From: a virus
Length of the DNA stretch: 45,805 nt
Reading direction: 5' to 3' (one strand)
Virus record (IMG/VR): IMGVR_UViG_3300030098_005518
Coordinates: 1 to 45,805 of that record
Below are positions 37,874 through 45,805 of this stretch, one piece after another. The position numbers and the translations under genes were made by a program. The notes under the pieces were generated by a model. That model was not told the DNA's origin. It did not search any database and saw only the letters and a list, made by a program, of their open reading frames with translations. Position 1 is the stretch's first letter. Every line of letters starts with the position of its first letter.

Positions 37874-39673
37874 ATGGCATACACCTACGACAATAACAAG
37901 GCATCTCGGCTTCAAAACGCTATTGAATACTCGCGGCGTAAGTTGCAGCCATATAGAGAAAAGCGCCTTCATGCAATTAGGCAATTTGTTGGAACGCACT
38001 ACACCGACAACGGTGCGACTCAGCGCGTACCAATGAACTTACTAGAAATGGCTATCTCGATTTATCGTCGGGCCATTGCTGCGCGAAGACCGCAAATTTT
38101 AGTAAAGTCGAAAAGTCGAGAAAGAGCAGCTGTTGCAAACCAGTTTGAGTTTGCTCTTAACTCTCTGATTAAAGACATTGACCTTGAGACAACAATACAA
38201 AAATGGGTTACCGATGCCATGTTTGGTATGGGTATTGTCAAAGTCGGCCTTACCGACAGCGGCATGGATATGGGTGGTTTTGAACACGACCCAGGCCAAC
38301 CTTTTGTAGACAATGTTGATTTCGATGACTTTGTCTTTGATATGACTGCAAAGCGTTGGGACCAAATACAGTTCTCAGGGAACAGGTACTGTTGCCCTTA
38401 TGAAGCAATTGTCCAAAGCAAGATGTTTGGCAAGAAGACAAAAGACATACAGCCAAGCATTTACCAAAAGACTAATGAGTTTGGTGAAGAGCGCATTCAA
38501 CAAATCGGATCAGGTGAAGGGTACTTTGGAGATGAGTACTATTCCCCAATTGTTGAGCTTTGGGATATTTGGCTGCCAATCGAAAATGTAGTTGTCACTG
38601 TTCAGGCAGATGATCGTGGTGGCGTTTCTCAATCTGAACCCCTTAGAGTTGTAGAGTGGGAAGGCCCAGAAGAAGGCCCCTTCTACACCATGGGATTCGG
38701 GGAAGTGCCAGGGAATCTAATGCCCCTTTCGCCAGCGTCATTGCTCATGGATCTCCATGAAATGGCAAACAAAGTCTTCCGAAAGGTATCCCGACAGGCG
38801 GATCGGCAAAAGACCATTACTGTCGTTCAGTCCGGTCACGAGTCCGACGGTGAGCGGATCGTTGAAACCAATGACGGAGATACGATTCGGAGTGATCGGC
38901 CCGAAGCGACAAGAGAAGTGCGCTATGGCGGGGTTGATCAACCAACCTTGGCTTACTTGATTCAGCTCAAAGACATGTTTGTCTATATGGGCGGAAACTT
39001 GGACGCCCTTGGCGGACTTGGGAAGCTCAGTGACACAGCTGCACAAGAGCAACTTATCTCTAAGTCGGCCTCCGCTCGCATTGCCGACATGCAAGAGTCT
39101 GCAACAAAGGCGGTTAAGGAAGTGGTTACAGCGGTCGCAAAATACCTTTGGTATGACCCCGTGACTAAACCGACGGTCCTAGTCAAGATTCCTGACACGG
39201 ATTATGAGGCTTCGGTCGAATTTGGCCCAGAAATTCGTGAAGGTGAGATTGTTGAGTATGAGCTTGATATTGCACCTTACTCAATGGTTGATCGAAGCCC
39301 GTCAGAACGAGCAAAGACCTTGGGCGAACTTATGCAAGGCTTTGTTATTCCCATGGCCCCAATCCTTCAACAGCAAGGTTACAGGCCAGATATGGGCAAA
39401 TTCCTCGAACTTATGGCAAAATACAGCAACACAGAGGAACTTACAGAAATCGTGAAGAAGATCGACCAGCAAGACATGGCCAACATCCAACAAATGCAAG
39501 AGGTTGGAGGAGATCAAGAGCGACCAACTCAGTCTCCAGTAACAACACGGCGGAACATTAGGGAAAACGTTCCCGGTTCTACCCGAGAGGGCCGAGATGA
39601 GGCCATGATGCAACTTCTTGCTGGCGGTGGTCAGCCTGCTCAAGCTGGTCAAATGGCGGAGAACACCGGATAA
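37874..39673 (+). CDS. Portal protein (599 aa)
   Basis: I chose ATG 37874 (MAYTYDNNKASRLQNAIEYS), 3 nt after the terL stop (TTG 37871 is possible). Features: AIAARRPQILVKSKSRERAA, then FVDNVDFDDFVFDMTAKRWD, LVVVTVQ-like strands, DMFVYMGGNLDALGG in the wing/stem, and a C-terminal Gln/Glu-rich tail (MANIQQMQEVGGDQERPTQS). Position directly after terL and before scaffold/capsid is the classic portal place. The length is normal for podovirus-like portals. The end has a TAATG overlap. Confidence 0.9.
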   Translation: MAYTYDNNKASRLQNAIEYSRRKLQPYREKRLHAIRQFVGTHYTDNGATQRVPMNLLEMAISIYRRAIAARRPQILVKSKSRERAAVANQFEFALNSLIKDIDLETTIQKWVTDAMFGMGIVKVGLTDSGMDMGGFEHDPGQPFVDNVDFDDFVFDMTAKRWDQIQFSGNRYCCPYEAIVQSKMFGKKTKDIQPSIYQKTNEFGEERIQQIGSGEGYFGDEYYSPIVELWDIWLPIENVVVTVQADDRGGVSQSEPLRVVEWEGPEEGPFYTMGFGEVPGNLMPLSPASLLMDLHEMANKVFRKVSRQADRQKTITVVQSGHESDGERIVETNDGDTIRSDRPEATREVRYGGVDQPTLAYLIQLKDMFVYMGGNLDALGGLGKLSDTAAQEQLISKSASARIADMQESATKAVKEVVTAVAKYLWYDPVTKPTVLVKIPDTDYEASVEFGPEIREGEIVEYELDIAPYSMVDRSPSERAKTLGELMQGFVIPMAPILQQQGYRPDMGKFLELMAKYSNTEELTEIVKKIDQQDMANIQQMQEVGGDQERPTQSPVTTRRNIRENVPGSTREGRDEAMMQLLAGGGQPAQAGQMAENTG

Positions 39674-40044
39674 TGCCAACGTATTGTTTTTTAAATAAGC
39701 AAACAGGCGAACGTCGTGAGTTCATTTGGACAATTAGCGAAATGGAATCTAATTGTCGCAATATGACTTATACCGACAAGTCTAACGTCGTTTGGTTGAG
39801 GGATTTTGCTACTGAACAAGGTGAAGTTGCGTCTAATTGCGGCAATTGGCCGATGAAAAGCGATGCAGCAGGTGTTCACCCAGACCAAATTGGAGAAGCA
39901 CGGAAAGAATCTCAGCGTTTTGGGGTTCCAACCGACTTTGATAAGAAAACAGGCCAAGCGATTTTTAATAGCAGATCACATAGGGCTAAGTATTTGAAAT
40001 CCAAAGGTTATTTTGACAGAAATGGTGGATACGGAGATGGCTGA
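39673..40044 (+). CDS. Conserved phage protein, FmdB-like start (123 aa)
   Basis: MPTYCFLNKQTGERREFIWT resembles the P-T-Y-x-F/Y opening of FmdB-type and similar phage proteins, but the usual zinc CxxC is not complete. The second half, GVHPDQIGEARKESQRFGVP and FNSRSHRAKYLKSKGYFDRN, then GGYGDG, is a recurrent text in podovirus head genes. It lies between portal and scaffold. It might be a head-assembly factor. Function not known. Confidence 0.75.
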   Translation: MPTYCFLNKQTGERREFIWTISEMESNCRNMTYTDKSNVVWLRDFATEQGEVASNCGNWPMKSDAAGVHPDQIGEARKESQRFGVPTDFDKKTGQAIFNSRSHRAKYLKSKGYFDRNGGYGDG

Positions 40045-40924
40045 ACAAACCAAGAATGTAGAGGAAGTGGAAGATAAGGATCCCTGGGACTTTGAAGATC
40101 CAGAGATTGAAGACACACTAGTGGCTGACGCGGATATTCCTGCTGAAACTGAGGAGGACACGGATGTTTCCTCTGAAGATCCAGCAGAAGAAATTGTTTT
40201 GCGAGCAAAGGAAGCTGGCTTAACGCAAGAGGACATGGACAACATGGGCTCTCCCGACACCCTAGAATTTGTTCTTAATCTGCTAGATCAGAAAATCCAA
40301 AAAGTAGAAGAAGAGGCGAAAAATACCACCCAAGAAACGGGTGATGCGGTATCAGAAGATGTAGATTCTGAGCCAAGCAGTGATGATTTTGATTGGATTG
40401 ACAAATTAGATCCTGACGAATCAGTTGATTCCGATTCAGTTAAAGCTCTGAAGGCCATGAAGACCCGTCTTGACGAAATGTCTGGAACGGTTAAAGCCAT
40501 GACCGAGCAAAGTAGAACAGCAAAATCCGAGTCATTCTTTGCTCAATTGGATGACCAATGGAATGAGTTGTTTGGTAATGCAAAAGAACAAACTGATCGA
40601 AATAAAGCTAATCGACAGACTGTTGTTGATGAAATGGAATCATTGCGAGCGGGGTATCGCTCTCGTAAAAAGCGTATTCCGGAAGAAACTGAATTATTCG
40701 AGCGAGCTTTAAGAAGCACGTTCGGTGAACACGAAAAAAACTTTGCGCGTAATGAGGTCGAAGGCAAGATCAAAAAGCGTTCATCTCAGTTTATTTCTCG
40801 TGCCCAAAGCAGACCAACTAAGGAACTCCTTACAGGTCGTGAAAAGGCAGTGAGCAGTGTTTCTGCTCGAATGAGAGAACTGGGTTTAAGCAACCTTGAT
40901 GATATTGGAGAAACCTTTGAATAG
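40037..40924 (+). CDS. Scaffolding protein, acidic (295 aa)
   Basis: ATG 40037 (MAEQTKNVEEVEDKDPWDFE) has GGTGG upstream; an earlier ATG at 40022 is possible. Residues 1-140 are extremely acidic (D/E); residues 150-220 are a coiled coil (ALKAMKTRLDEMSGTVKAMT); the end is basic (GKIKKRSSQFISRAQSRPTK). Acidic-then-coiled-then-basic is the usual scaffold plan, with the basic end binding the capsid protein. It lies immediately before the capsid gene. Confidence 0.85.
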   Translation: MAEQTKNVEEVEDKDPWDFEDPEIEDTLVADADIPAETEEDTDVSSEDPAEEIVLRAKEAGLTQEDMDNMGSPDTLEFVLNLLDQKIQKVEEEAKNTTQETGDAVSEDVDSEPSSDDFDWIDKLDPDESVDSDSVKALKAMKTRLDEMSGTVKAMTEQSRTAKSESFFAQLDDQWNELFGNAKEQTDRNKANRQTVVDEMESLRAGYRSRKKRIPEETELFERALRSTFGEHEKNFARNEVEGKIKKRSSQFISRAQSRPTKELLTGREKAVSSVSARMRELGLSNLDDIGETFE

Positions 40925-40941
40925 CGCATGGAGATTAAGTC

Positions 40942-41997
40942 ATGGCAACTCTTCAGGCAGCTGATATTGCTGATCTGATCACGACCACCCAGCGAGATCT
41001 GGGCCGTCTGCGATGGACTGACCTCTCTTACGATCTTCAGGATTACGTGGCTCTGCCATCAATTCTGCAACGTGAGAAGGTTTCCTACCAGTCAGGTCAA
41101 GCTCTTCAGTGGAACGTGATGACCGGAACCAGTGGCGCAACACGCGACACGGGTTTGTATGAAGTCGATAGTGTGAACGTCGCAGATGTGATGCAAACGG
41201 CAACAGTTCCGTGGCGTCATATGACGACTAACTACGCTATTGAACGACGCGAAATCGCGATGAACCGCAGCCCAGCTCAAATTGTTGATCTGGTCCGCAT
41301 TCGCCGCCACGATGCAATGGTTGACCTTGCGAAGCACATGGAAACTCGCTTCTGGTCCGCGCCAACATCATCTAGCAACAACACTCAAATGTACGGTATT
41401 CCGTATTGGGTTTCTTGGGTTGCTGATGCAACTGGCGACTTTGTTGGTGGTGATCCGTCTGGATTTAGCGATGGCGCTGGTGGACTTTCGTCCAGCACTT
41501 ACAGCCAGTGGCAGAACTTCTCTGCAACTTACACTAATGTCACAAGCGTTGACTTGGTTCGTAAGTGGCGTCGAGCTGCAACATTTACAAACTTCCGCGC
41601 TCCAGTCGCGGGTAATGAATATGGAAGTAGCGCTCGTGGCAAGTACGGGTTCTACACAAATTACGATGTCATTGGACCACTCGAAGAAGTCCTTGAAGCA
41701 CAGAATGAAAATCTGGGCAATGACATTGCGTCTAAGGATGGCAAGTTGCTGTTCCGCCAGATCCCAGTTACATGGGTTCCAGAACTGAACAGTCGAACTG
41801 GTGATCCCGTTTACGGTATTAACTGGTCAGTGCTCAAGCCAGGATTCCTCGCAGGTGAATACCTCCGCGAAGAAGGCCCAGCTAAGGCGTCCAATCAGCA
41901 CACCGTCTTCCTCACACACGTTGACCTCACGATGAACTTGATCTGCCACAATCGGCGAGCAAACTTCGTGTTGGCCAAGAGTGACCCGACGGCTTAA
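40942..41997 (+). CDS. Major capsid protein (351 aa)
   Basis: MATLQAADIADLITTTQRDL; AAGTC-ATG with GGAGA upstream. The sequence has the look of an HK97-fold coat protein: early helices, the middle VPWRHMTTNYAIERREIAMN, DAMVDLAKHMETRFWSA, the loop-rich glycine region (VGGDPSGFSDGAGGL), and the C-terminal HTVFLTHVDLTMNLICHNRR. Strong codon care, length and position after scaffold confirm. No protease motif is seen in the neighbours, so no processed delta domain is implied. Confidence 0.88.
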   Translation: MATLQAADIADLITTTQRDLGRLRWTDLSYDLQDYVALPSILQREKVSYQSGQALQWNVMTGTSGATRDTGLYEVDSVNVADVMQTATVPWRHMTTNYAIERREIAMNRSPAQIVDLVRIRRHDAMVDLAKHMETRFWSAPTSSSNNTQMYGIPYWVSWVADATGDFVGGDPSGFSDGAGGLSSSTYSQWQNFSATYTNVTSVDLVRKWRRAATFTNFRAPVAGNEYGSSARGKYGFYTNYDVIGPLEEVLEAQNENLGNDIASKDGKLLFRQIPVTWVPELNSRTGDPVYGINWSVLKPGFLAGEYLREEGPAKASNQHTVFLTHVDLTMNLICHNRRANFVLAKSDPTA

Positions 41998-42018
41998 GCC
42001 GAGAAAGGACTCTGAACA

Positions 42019-42819
42019 ATGGCACAAGGTAAAGTTACTTACAACAACCCTGGGTGGGATTTTGGCGCGCTGCTTGATGGTAGTGGTCACTTCCGCTTTT
42101 GGGATGACTTTCTCACCCCTTCATTCCACACTCTGGCTAATGCGGCTTCTGGTGATGACACTCAGATCCTCAACAACTGGAGTTACACTCAAAACGACAG
42201 CAGCACTACCTTCCCCGTCTTTACGGCGGCACAGGAGATTGCTGGTGGCGTTCTGAAGTACACTTCTCACACCGGAGACAACGACGGTATTGTCTTTTTC
42301 CCAGGCTTCTCGGTTGGGGCACCGGCCAGCACCGACATGGAAATGGAATGCCGTATGGCAATCACTGACATCGCTAACACTTGCGTGTTTTTCGGTTTGT
42401 CAGAAACTGTTGCTGATGCTGGTCTTGTTGCTGACGGTACCGGCCTCTTCACAGATGCCGCTGGTGGCGCTGACCGTGTGGGTATTGGTTATGATGCTGC
42501 AACCACGACTGGAAAGTTTGATGTTCTTTCGAGCCTCAACGCAGCCGGTCTTGGCGGAACCGATGTCGCAGAATACTCAGTTGAATTTGATGCTGGGGCG
42601 ACCGGAACACTTGCGTCTGACGAATATGTTCGCCTTGGACTGTCCGTAATCAACGGCATTGCAAGGTTCTACATTGATGGATCTCTCGTTTACACCGCAG
42701 AAAACGCTACAACCATGAGCGATCAGAAGTTGTATCCGTGCCTGCTGATGATGAACGAAGAAGCCGCAGCAAACGTGTTCTACATTGACTACTTCGGTGT
42801 CAGTGCAGTCCGTCCCTAA
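42019..42819 (+). CDS. Lectin-fold-like head or decoration protein (266 aa)
   Basis: MAQGKVTYNNPGWDFGALLD then a beta-rich body. Text such as MECRMAITDIANTCVFFGLS and INGIARFYIDGSLVYTAENA resembles concanavalin-like (LamG-type) jelly rolls: a FYxDGxxV hairpin and repeated strands. Likely a surface or decoration protein, encoded 21 nt after the capsid gene. It could bind glycans. The terminator follows 27 nt after its stop. Confidence 0.75.
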   Translation: MAQGKVTYNNPGWDFGALLDGSGHFRFWDDFLTPSFHTLANAASGDDTQILNNWSYTQNDSSTTFPVFTAAQEIAGGVLKYTSHTGDNDGIVFFPGFSVGAPASTDMEMECRMAITDIANTCVFFGLSETVADAGLVADGTGLFTDAAGGADRVGIGYDAATTTGKFDVLSSLNAAGLGGTDVAEYSVEFDAGATGTLASDEYVRLGLSVINGIARFYIDGSLVYTAENATTMSDQKLYPCLLMMNEEAAANVFYIDYFGVSAVRP

Positions 42820-42845
42820 TTAAAGAACCTTTCCCCTCTCTTCTT

Positions 42846-42885
42846 GACCCCTTCATCCTCTTTATGGGGATGGGGGGGTCTTTTT
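42846..42885 (+). terminator. Rho-independent terminator of the plus arm
   Basis: A 13-pair stem, GACCCCTTCATCC pairing with GGATGGGGGGGTC (two G-U pairs), loop of about 9 nt, then TTTTT. It closes the capsid operon. The stem lies partly inside the 3' end of the convergent minus-strand gene (42862-43134). Confidence 0.9.
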
Positions 42886-43134
42886 ATATGTAACGTGAGA
42901 AGTTTCGTGAGGGTCGGATTTAAAAATAATAGGAGGGACATCTTCCTCTATAGGCTCTCCAAGAAAAACCAAATCCTGGTCTTCCTTGTCAAGCATCCCC
43001 CAGAGTTTGACAAAACTCTCAATCGCATCAACTACTTTAACATTGTAAAAGTTTGCGATTTCTCTTATTTGAGCATAATCATCTTCTCGAATGCGAACAC
43101 TAACCGTTTCCGGCTTGCTTTGCCCCTTGCTCAT
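42862..43134 (-). CDS. Ribbon-helix-helix-like small protein, last gene of the minus arm (90 aa)
   Basis: ATG 43134 lies 2 nt after the giant-gene stop. MSKGQSKPETVSVRIREDDY then a helix pair (AQIREIANFYNVKVVDAIES) resembles the strand-helix-helix of RHH DNA-binding proteins or small antitoxins. The tail (KKTPPSP) is coded by the terminator stem. It may regulate late genes or be a minor virion protein. It converges with the plus arm. Confidence 0.65.
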   Translation of the reverse strand: MSKGQSKPETVSVRIREDDYAQIREIANFYNVKVVDAIESFVKLWGMLDKEDQDLVFLGEPIEEDVPPIIFKSDPHETSHVTYKKTPPSP

Positions 43135-43136
43135 TT

Positions 43137-45805
43137 TTACTGACTTTCTATAAATTGTCGCCTTACGCCCTTTGATGCGTTTCCATAGAATCGCTCTAAG
43201 CCGTTTTCAATCTTAGCTTTGTTTTTGGATTCAAATCGACGCTTGAGATCGTCAATATTAAACGACATATCTGGATACAAGCTATTAAACAAGTTCATTG
43301 TTTCAATGGCTTCTTTGTATTTGCCGTCAACCAAAAGTGCAGCTGCTCGATCTTTGTACTTGTCTTCTTGTGCTCTTAGAACTTGAAGACGAGAGTATTC
43401 TAAAGACATAACACTTTGGTTTACTGTTCTAAAGCCTCCTGCAAGCTCCATCCACAAAGCTCGGCCTTTATCTTCATCTCTAAATCGCAACTGGCCGCGA
43501 GAATCATATTCGTCGTGGTATCCAGATAGTCTTTCAACATTGCCAAGAAGCCATTTAAAGGTAGGTGATGTATCTTTAAACTTTCTATAAGACGCTGTTG
43601 CTCTAGAGATATCACCGACATCTTTGTGACTACCAAAGATTGCTGAACTCATATCAGTAATAAATCCGCCTGTCGGGCCTTTAAATTGATTCCAAACAAC
43701 CTCTGGCATTGAGTCGCCAAAGTTCCCCTGGAAAAGACCAGTAGACCCAGAAAGATCTATGCCAATTAACCCAGGTAAACCAAAGGTAAATGTATCTGCG
43801 GCAGTTTTGCCAACCCTTTTCTTTAAACCGTTATGCCAAGAGGCAAGCATCTTTTGATGATCCATTTCCTCTTCATCTGACATTCCGAGAAGTGATGCAA
43901 TCTTAGAAATGCCCCACCAAAGAGGAAGGCCTGTTAACACAATGCCTCTCGCTCCACCAATAACGGCTTGCAAAGCCAGCCATTTACCTACGCCAGAATA
44001 CCTTTTGTTTTGATGCCCTTCTTTCAAAAGCTGAAGGCCGTAACCAATCATGTTCATTTGGAAACGTCGGTATTGCAGCAAAGTGCTTGCAATTGGGCTG
44101 TGCAAGATTGGGGGAAGATTGGCCCGTGTAAACATAAACTGACTGCCAACGTAACCTTGAACTGTTGCGTATTCTGCCGCGTCTGTGTCGCTCATTCCTT
44201 TGCTTTTTCCGTGTAAGTAAAAAGCTATAAAGGAAAAGTTCATATTGCGAAGTTCTGATTGTGTCGAAACCTTGCCTCGCAAAGCATGTTTATCTAATAA
44301 CTCTTGACCCCTTGTAACAACGTCAATTGCCTTTTGGCCAAGAGAAGTTACAGAGCCGTCAATATACATTCCGGCGCTAGAATCCATTCGGCCATGCTTG
44401 TCTAATAATGCTCTGCCTTCAGCAGTGTTGTGCATTCTAGCGGCTTGAAGAAAAATCTTTTCCCCAACAACTGGATAAACCGTTAGCAAAGGCTGAGTTG
44501 AGTTAACAAGCCATTGCCTTGGCGTTTTAAGTTGTCTTAAAAAGTTAAAAGCTCTAAATCCAGAAAGAAACCGCCTTGTTGGCATTGGCGAATTTCTAAG
44601 GCCAGGAATGCTTTGGATAAGACCATCAAGCATAATCTCCGCGCCTGTTTGCTTTGTAAACAATGCATTAGAAAGAACGTCTTCTAAATATTGCCCAAAA
44701 GAATTACCCTTTTGTTTTAGCGCAGTAATTTCTGGTTGGGCAGCTTTCGTCATCATACGTCCGTACTTATGACGATTTCTAGCCCTGGTGTACGCAGTCC
44801 ACACCTTGGGGAAATTCATGCTGTACCCAGTAGCTCCAGTTCTTTGAAGAAGCGGAGCAAAGAAAGGGCTTCGGTTTTCTTTGAGTTTGACGCGAGCCTT
44901 AAACAGCGCATCATTAATTTCTTCGCTAGTTGCGTCTGTTTCTGATCTTAAAGCTCTTTGCAAAGCAGATCTTTCTGCCTTAGACAAGCTCATAAAATCG
45001 GGATCTTCGTTATAGGCTGGTTTAGCTTCAAACCTAGTAAACTTGACGTTCTTAAGGTTTTGAGGTGGACTCGCTTTAAAATCGTAAAGTGCTTGGTAAG
45101 CCTCTTCTGCTGTATTGGCTTCACCTGGGACAGAATAAGAGTTGCCCTCTTCGTCGTAGGCTCGCAGCTTATACCTACCAAACCAAGCGTGGTGGAAGTA
45201 AGCATATTGATGCCCCCAGTCATCGGGGACTCGGTTTGCTACTAGTTTTTCAATTACTTGATCTTTGCTTATGAGAATGCCGTTTTGCGTAAACTGCGAT
45301 TTTCCTTCTCGAACAAGGTTTGGAATTGCGGGATTTTCTCCAGTCGTAGCAGCTTTAACGAGATCTTTGGCCGAAAAGTTTGTGAACATTTTTTTAGTAA
45401 CTTCACGCTTTTCAGCAATAAGCTCTAATCGGTCTTGCTCAGACTTTTGCTTAATGTGTAACAACGCGGCTTGAACTTCTTGCGGAAGATCGCCAACCTT
45501 CATTTTTTGTTCATCAACGGTAATTTCGTGATCGAGATCAAGCTCGGCGTTGTCATTTATAAGCGGCGTATATTGATCTGCTAGTTGGGCAATTTTATTG
45601 CCGTTGTCGCTTGTCCATTCTTTTGGCATTGCCTTCCATAAGGCTTTCATAGTTCTGAGTTCTTTAAGGTCTGCTTTCATTCTTTGCAGATCGTAAAAAA
45701 TCAGTTTTTGAACAACCTTGTGTGGGACAGAGCCAATTCCAGCTTTAATAGCTGTAAAGTGAAGTGGGGTTAATAGTTTCGACCTAATTCCCTTAGCTTT
45801 AACCT
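43137..45805 (-). CDS. Giant virion/ejection-type protein, C-terminal part (continues from base 1)
   Basis: The frame is open to the right edge. Bases 45207-45805 repeat 1-599, so the non-redundant C-terminal part is 45206-43137 (689 codons plus stop), giving the full protein of about 2146 aa. An ATG at 45680 is not the start: the other allele has ATA there. The C-terminal part is mixed: ARNRHKYGRMMTKAAQPEIT, a helical region around FRAFNFLRQLKTPRQWLVNS, the SPIASTLLQYRRFQMNMIGY block (resembling the PLxRFG-type end of phage polyvalent proteins), and a hydrophobic LQAVIGGARGIVLTGLPLWW near residue 1880. A membrane-penetrating ejection role is plausible. Confidence 0.85.
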   Translation of the reverse strand, partial: VKAKGIRSKLLTPLHFTAIKAGIGSVPHKVVQKLIFYDLQRMKADLKELRTMKALWKAMPKEWTSDNGNKIAQLADQYTPLINDNAELDLDHEITVDEQKMKVGDLPQEVQAALLHIKQKSEQDRLELIAEKREVTKKMFTNFSAKDLVKAATTGENPAIPNLVREGKSQFTQNGILISKDQVIEKLVANRVPDDWGHQYAYFHHAWFGRYKLRAYDEEGNSYSVPGEANTAEEAYQALYDFKASPPQNLKNVKFTRFEAKPAYNEDPDFMSLSKAERSALQRALRSETDATSEEINDALFKARVKLKENRSPFFAPLLQRTGATGYSMNFPKVWTAYTRARNRHKYGRMMTKAAQPEITALKQKGNSFGQYLEDVLSNALFTKQTGAEIMLDGLIQSIPGLRNSPMPTRRFLSGFRAFNFLRQLKTPRQWLVNSTQPLLTVYPVVGEKIFLQAARMHNTAEGRALLDKHGRMDSSAGMYIDGSVTSLGQKAIDVVTRGQELLDKHALRGKVSTQSELRNMNFSFIAFYLHGKSKGMSDTDAAEYATVQGYVGSQFMFTRANLPPILHSPIASTLLQYRRFQMNMIGYGLQLLKEGHQNKRYSGVGKWLALQAVIGGARGIVLTGLPLWWGISKIASLLGMSDEEEMDHQKMLASWHNGLKKRVGKTAADTFTFGLPGLIGIDLSGSTGLFQGNFGDSMPEVVWNQFKGPTGGFITDMSSAIFGSHKDVGDISRATASYRKFKDTSPTFKWLLGNVERLSGYHDEYDSRGQLRFRDEDKGRALWMELAGGFRTVNQSVMSLEYSRLQVLRAQEDKYKDRAAALLVDGKYKEAIETMNLFNSLYPDMSFNIDDLKRRFESKNKAKIENGLERFYGNASKGVRRQFIESQ
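45207..45805. repeat. Terminal overlap, copy 2 (direct repeat of 1-599)
   Basis: Second copy of the circular junction; see the first copy for mismatch counts. It ends at base 45805, matching base 599. Which allele is the typical one cannot be told from this sequence alone. Confidence 0.95.

Noticed and set aside
45207-45680. ATG at 45680 as the start of a separate 847-aa gene
   Set aside because: The frame is open upstream, the other allele has ATA at this codon, and no ribosome site is present.
1-45805. CRISPR array, integrase or diversity-generating retroelement
   Set aside because: No regularly spaced repeats, no recombinase motifs and no reverse transcriptase text were found.

Overview
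The window is essentially one complete genome of a tailed double-stranded DNA phage (Caudoviricetes). Bases 1-599 and 45207-45805 are the same sequence with 19 substitutions and no indels, so the molecule closes on itself with a unit of about 45,206 bp. A large terminase, portal, scaffold-like protein, major capsid protein and adaptor-like protein are recognisable. No tape measure, tube, sheath or baseplate gene is visible, and two very large proteins (1189 and about 2146 aa) end the late operon. This suggests a short-tailed, podovirus-like particle with big internal (ejection) proteins. A secreted protein with two dockerin-type repeats (GADLTILL..W) resembles those abundant in Planctomycetota, especially Phycisphaerae, so a planctomycete host is my best inference. 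No integrase or lysogeny module was recognised.

Layout: (a) 34.46-42.82 kb, plus strand: an unknown gene, a terminase-small-like gene, a DnaA-C-like HTH protein, a sigma-70-like factor, terL, portal, a 123-aa protein, scaffold-like protein, major capsid protein and a lectin-fold-like protein, closed by a rho-independent terminator at 42846-42885. (b) 34.11 kb down to 1 and on through the junction to 42.86 kb, minus strand: one long run of genes. It starts with some 20 small early genes (34.1-26.3 kb), then a replication/recombination block (26.6-20.5 kb: XRE regulator, Cas4-like nuclease, RecT-like annealing protein, XF1762-family protein, Zn-knuckle protein, DEAH helicase, TOPRIM primase, RusA-like resolvase). 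A cassette of small membrane proteins (20.2-19.2 kb) and a metallophosphoesterase follow, then virion and secreted genes (18.2-4.4 kb), including a cluster of very cysteine-rich proteins. The run ends with the giant gene, which crosses the point where the circle was cut, and a small RHH-like gene. (c) 33177-33692 and 34110-34458 are the main non-coding tracts; they hold hairpins, a tandem 20-bp iteron pair, a palindrome and one copy of a motif found four times in the genome.

How it fits together: no DNA polymerase or RNA polymerase is visible, so the phage probably borrows host enzymes. It supplies its own primase, helicase, annealing protein and nucleases, and a sigma-like factor that could redirect host RNA polymerase. 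ATGA and TAATG start/stop overlaps throughout both arms indicate translational coupling. The features that most need a second look are the Cys-rich tail-module cluster, the dockerin protein, the 2146-aa protein, the repeated GCCAGCGCGAC motif, the structured non-coding tract, and two genuine-looking out-of-phase gene overlaps.
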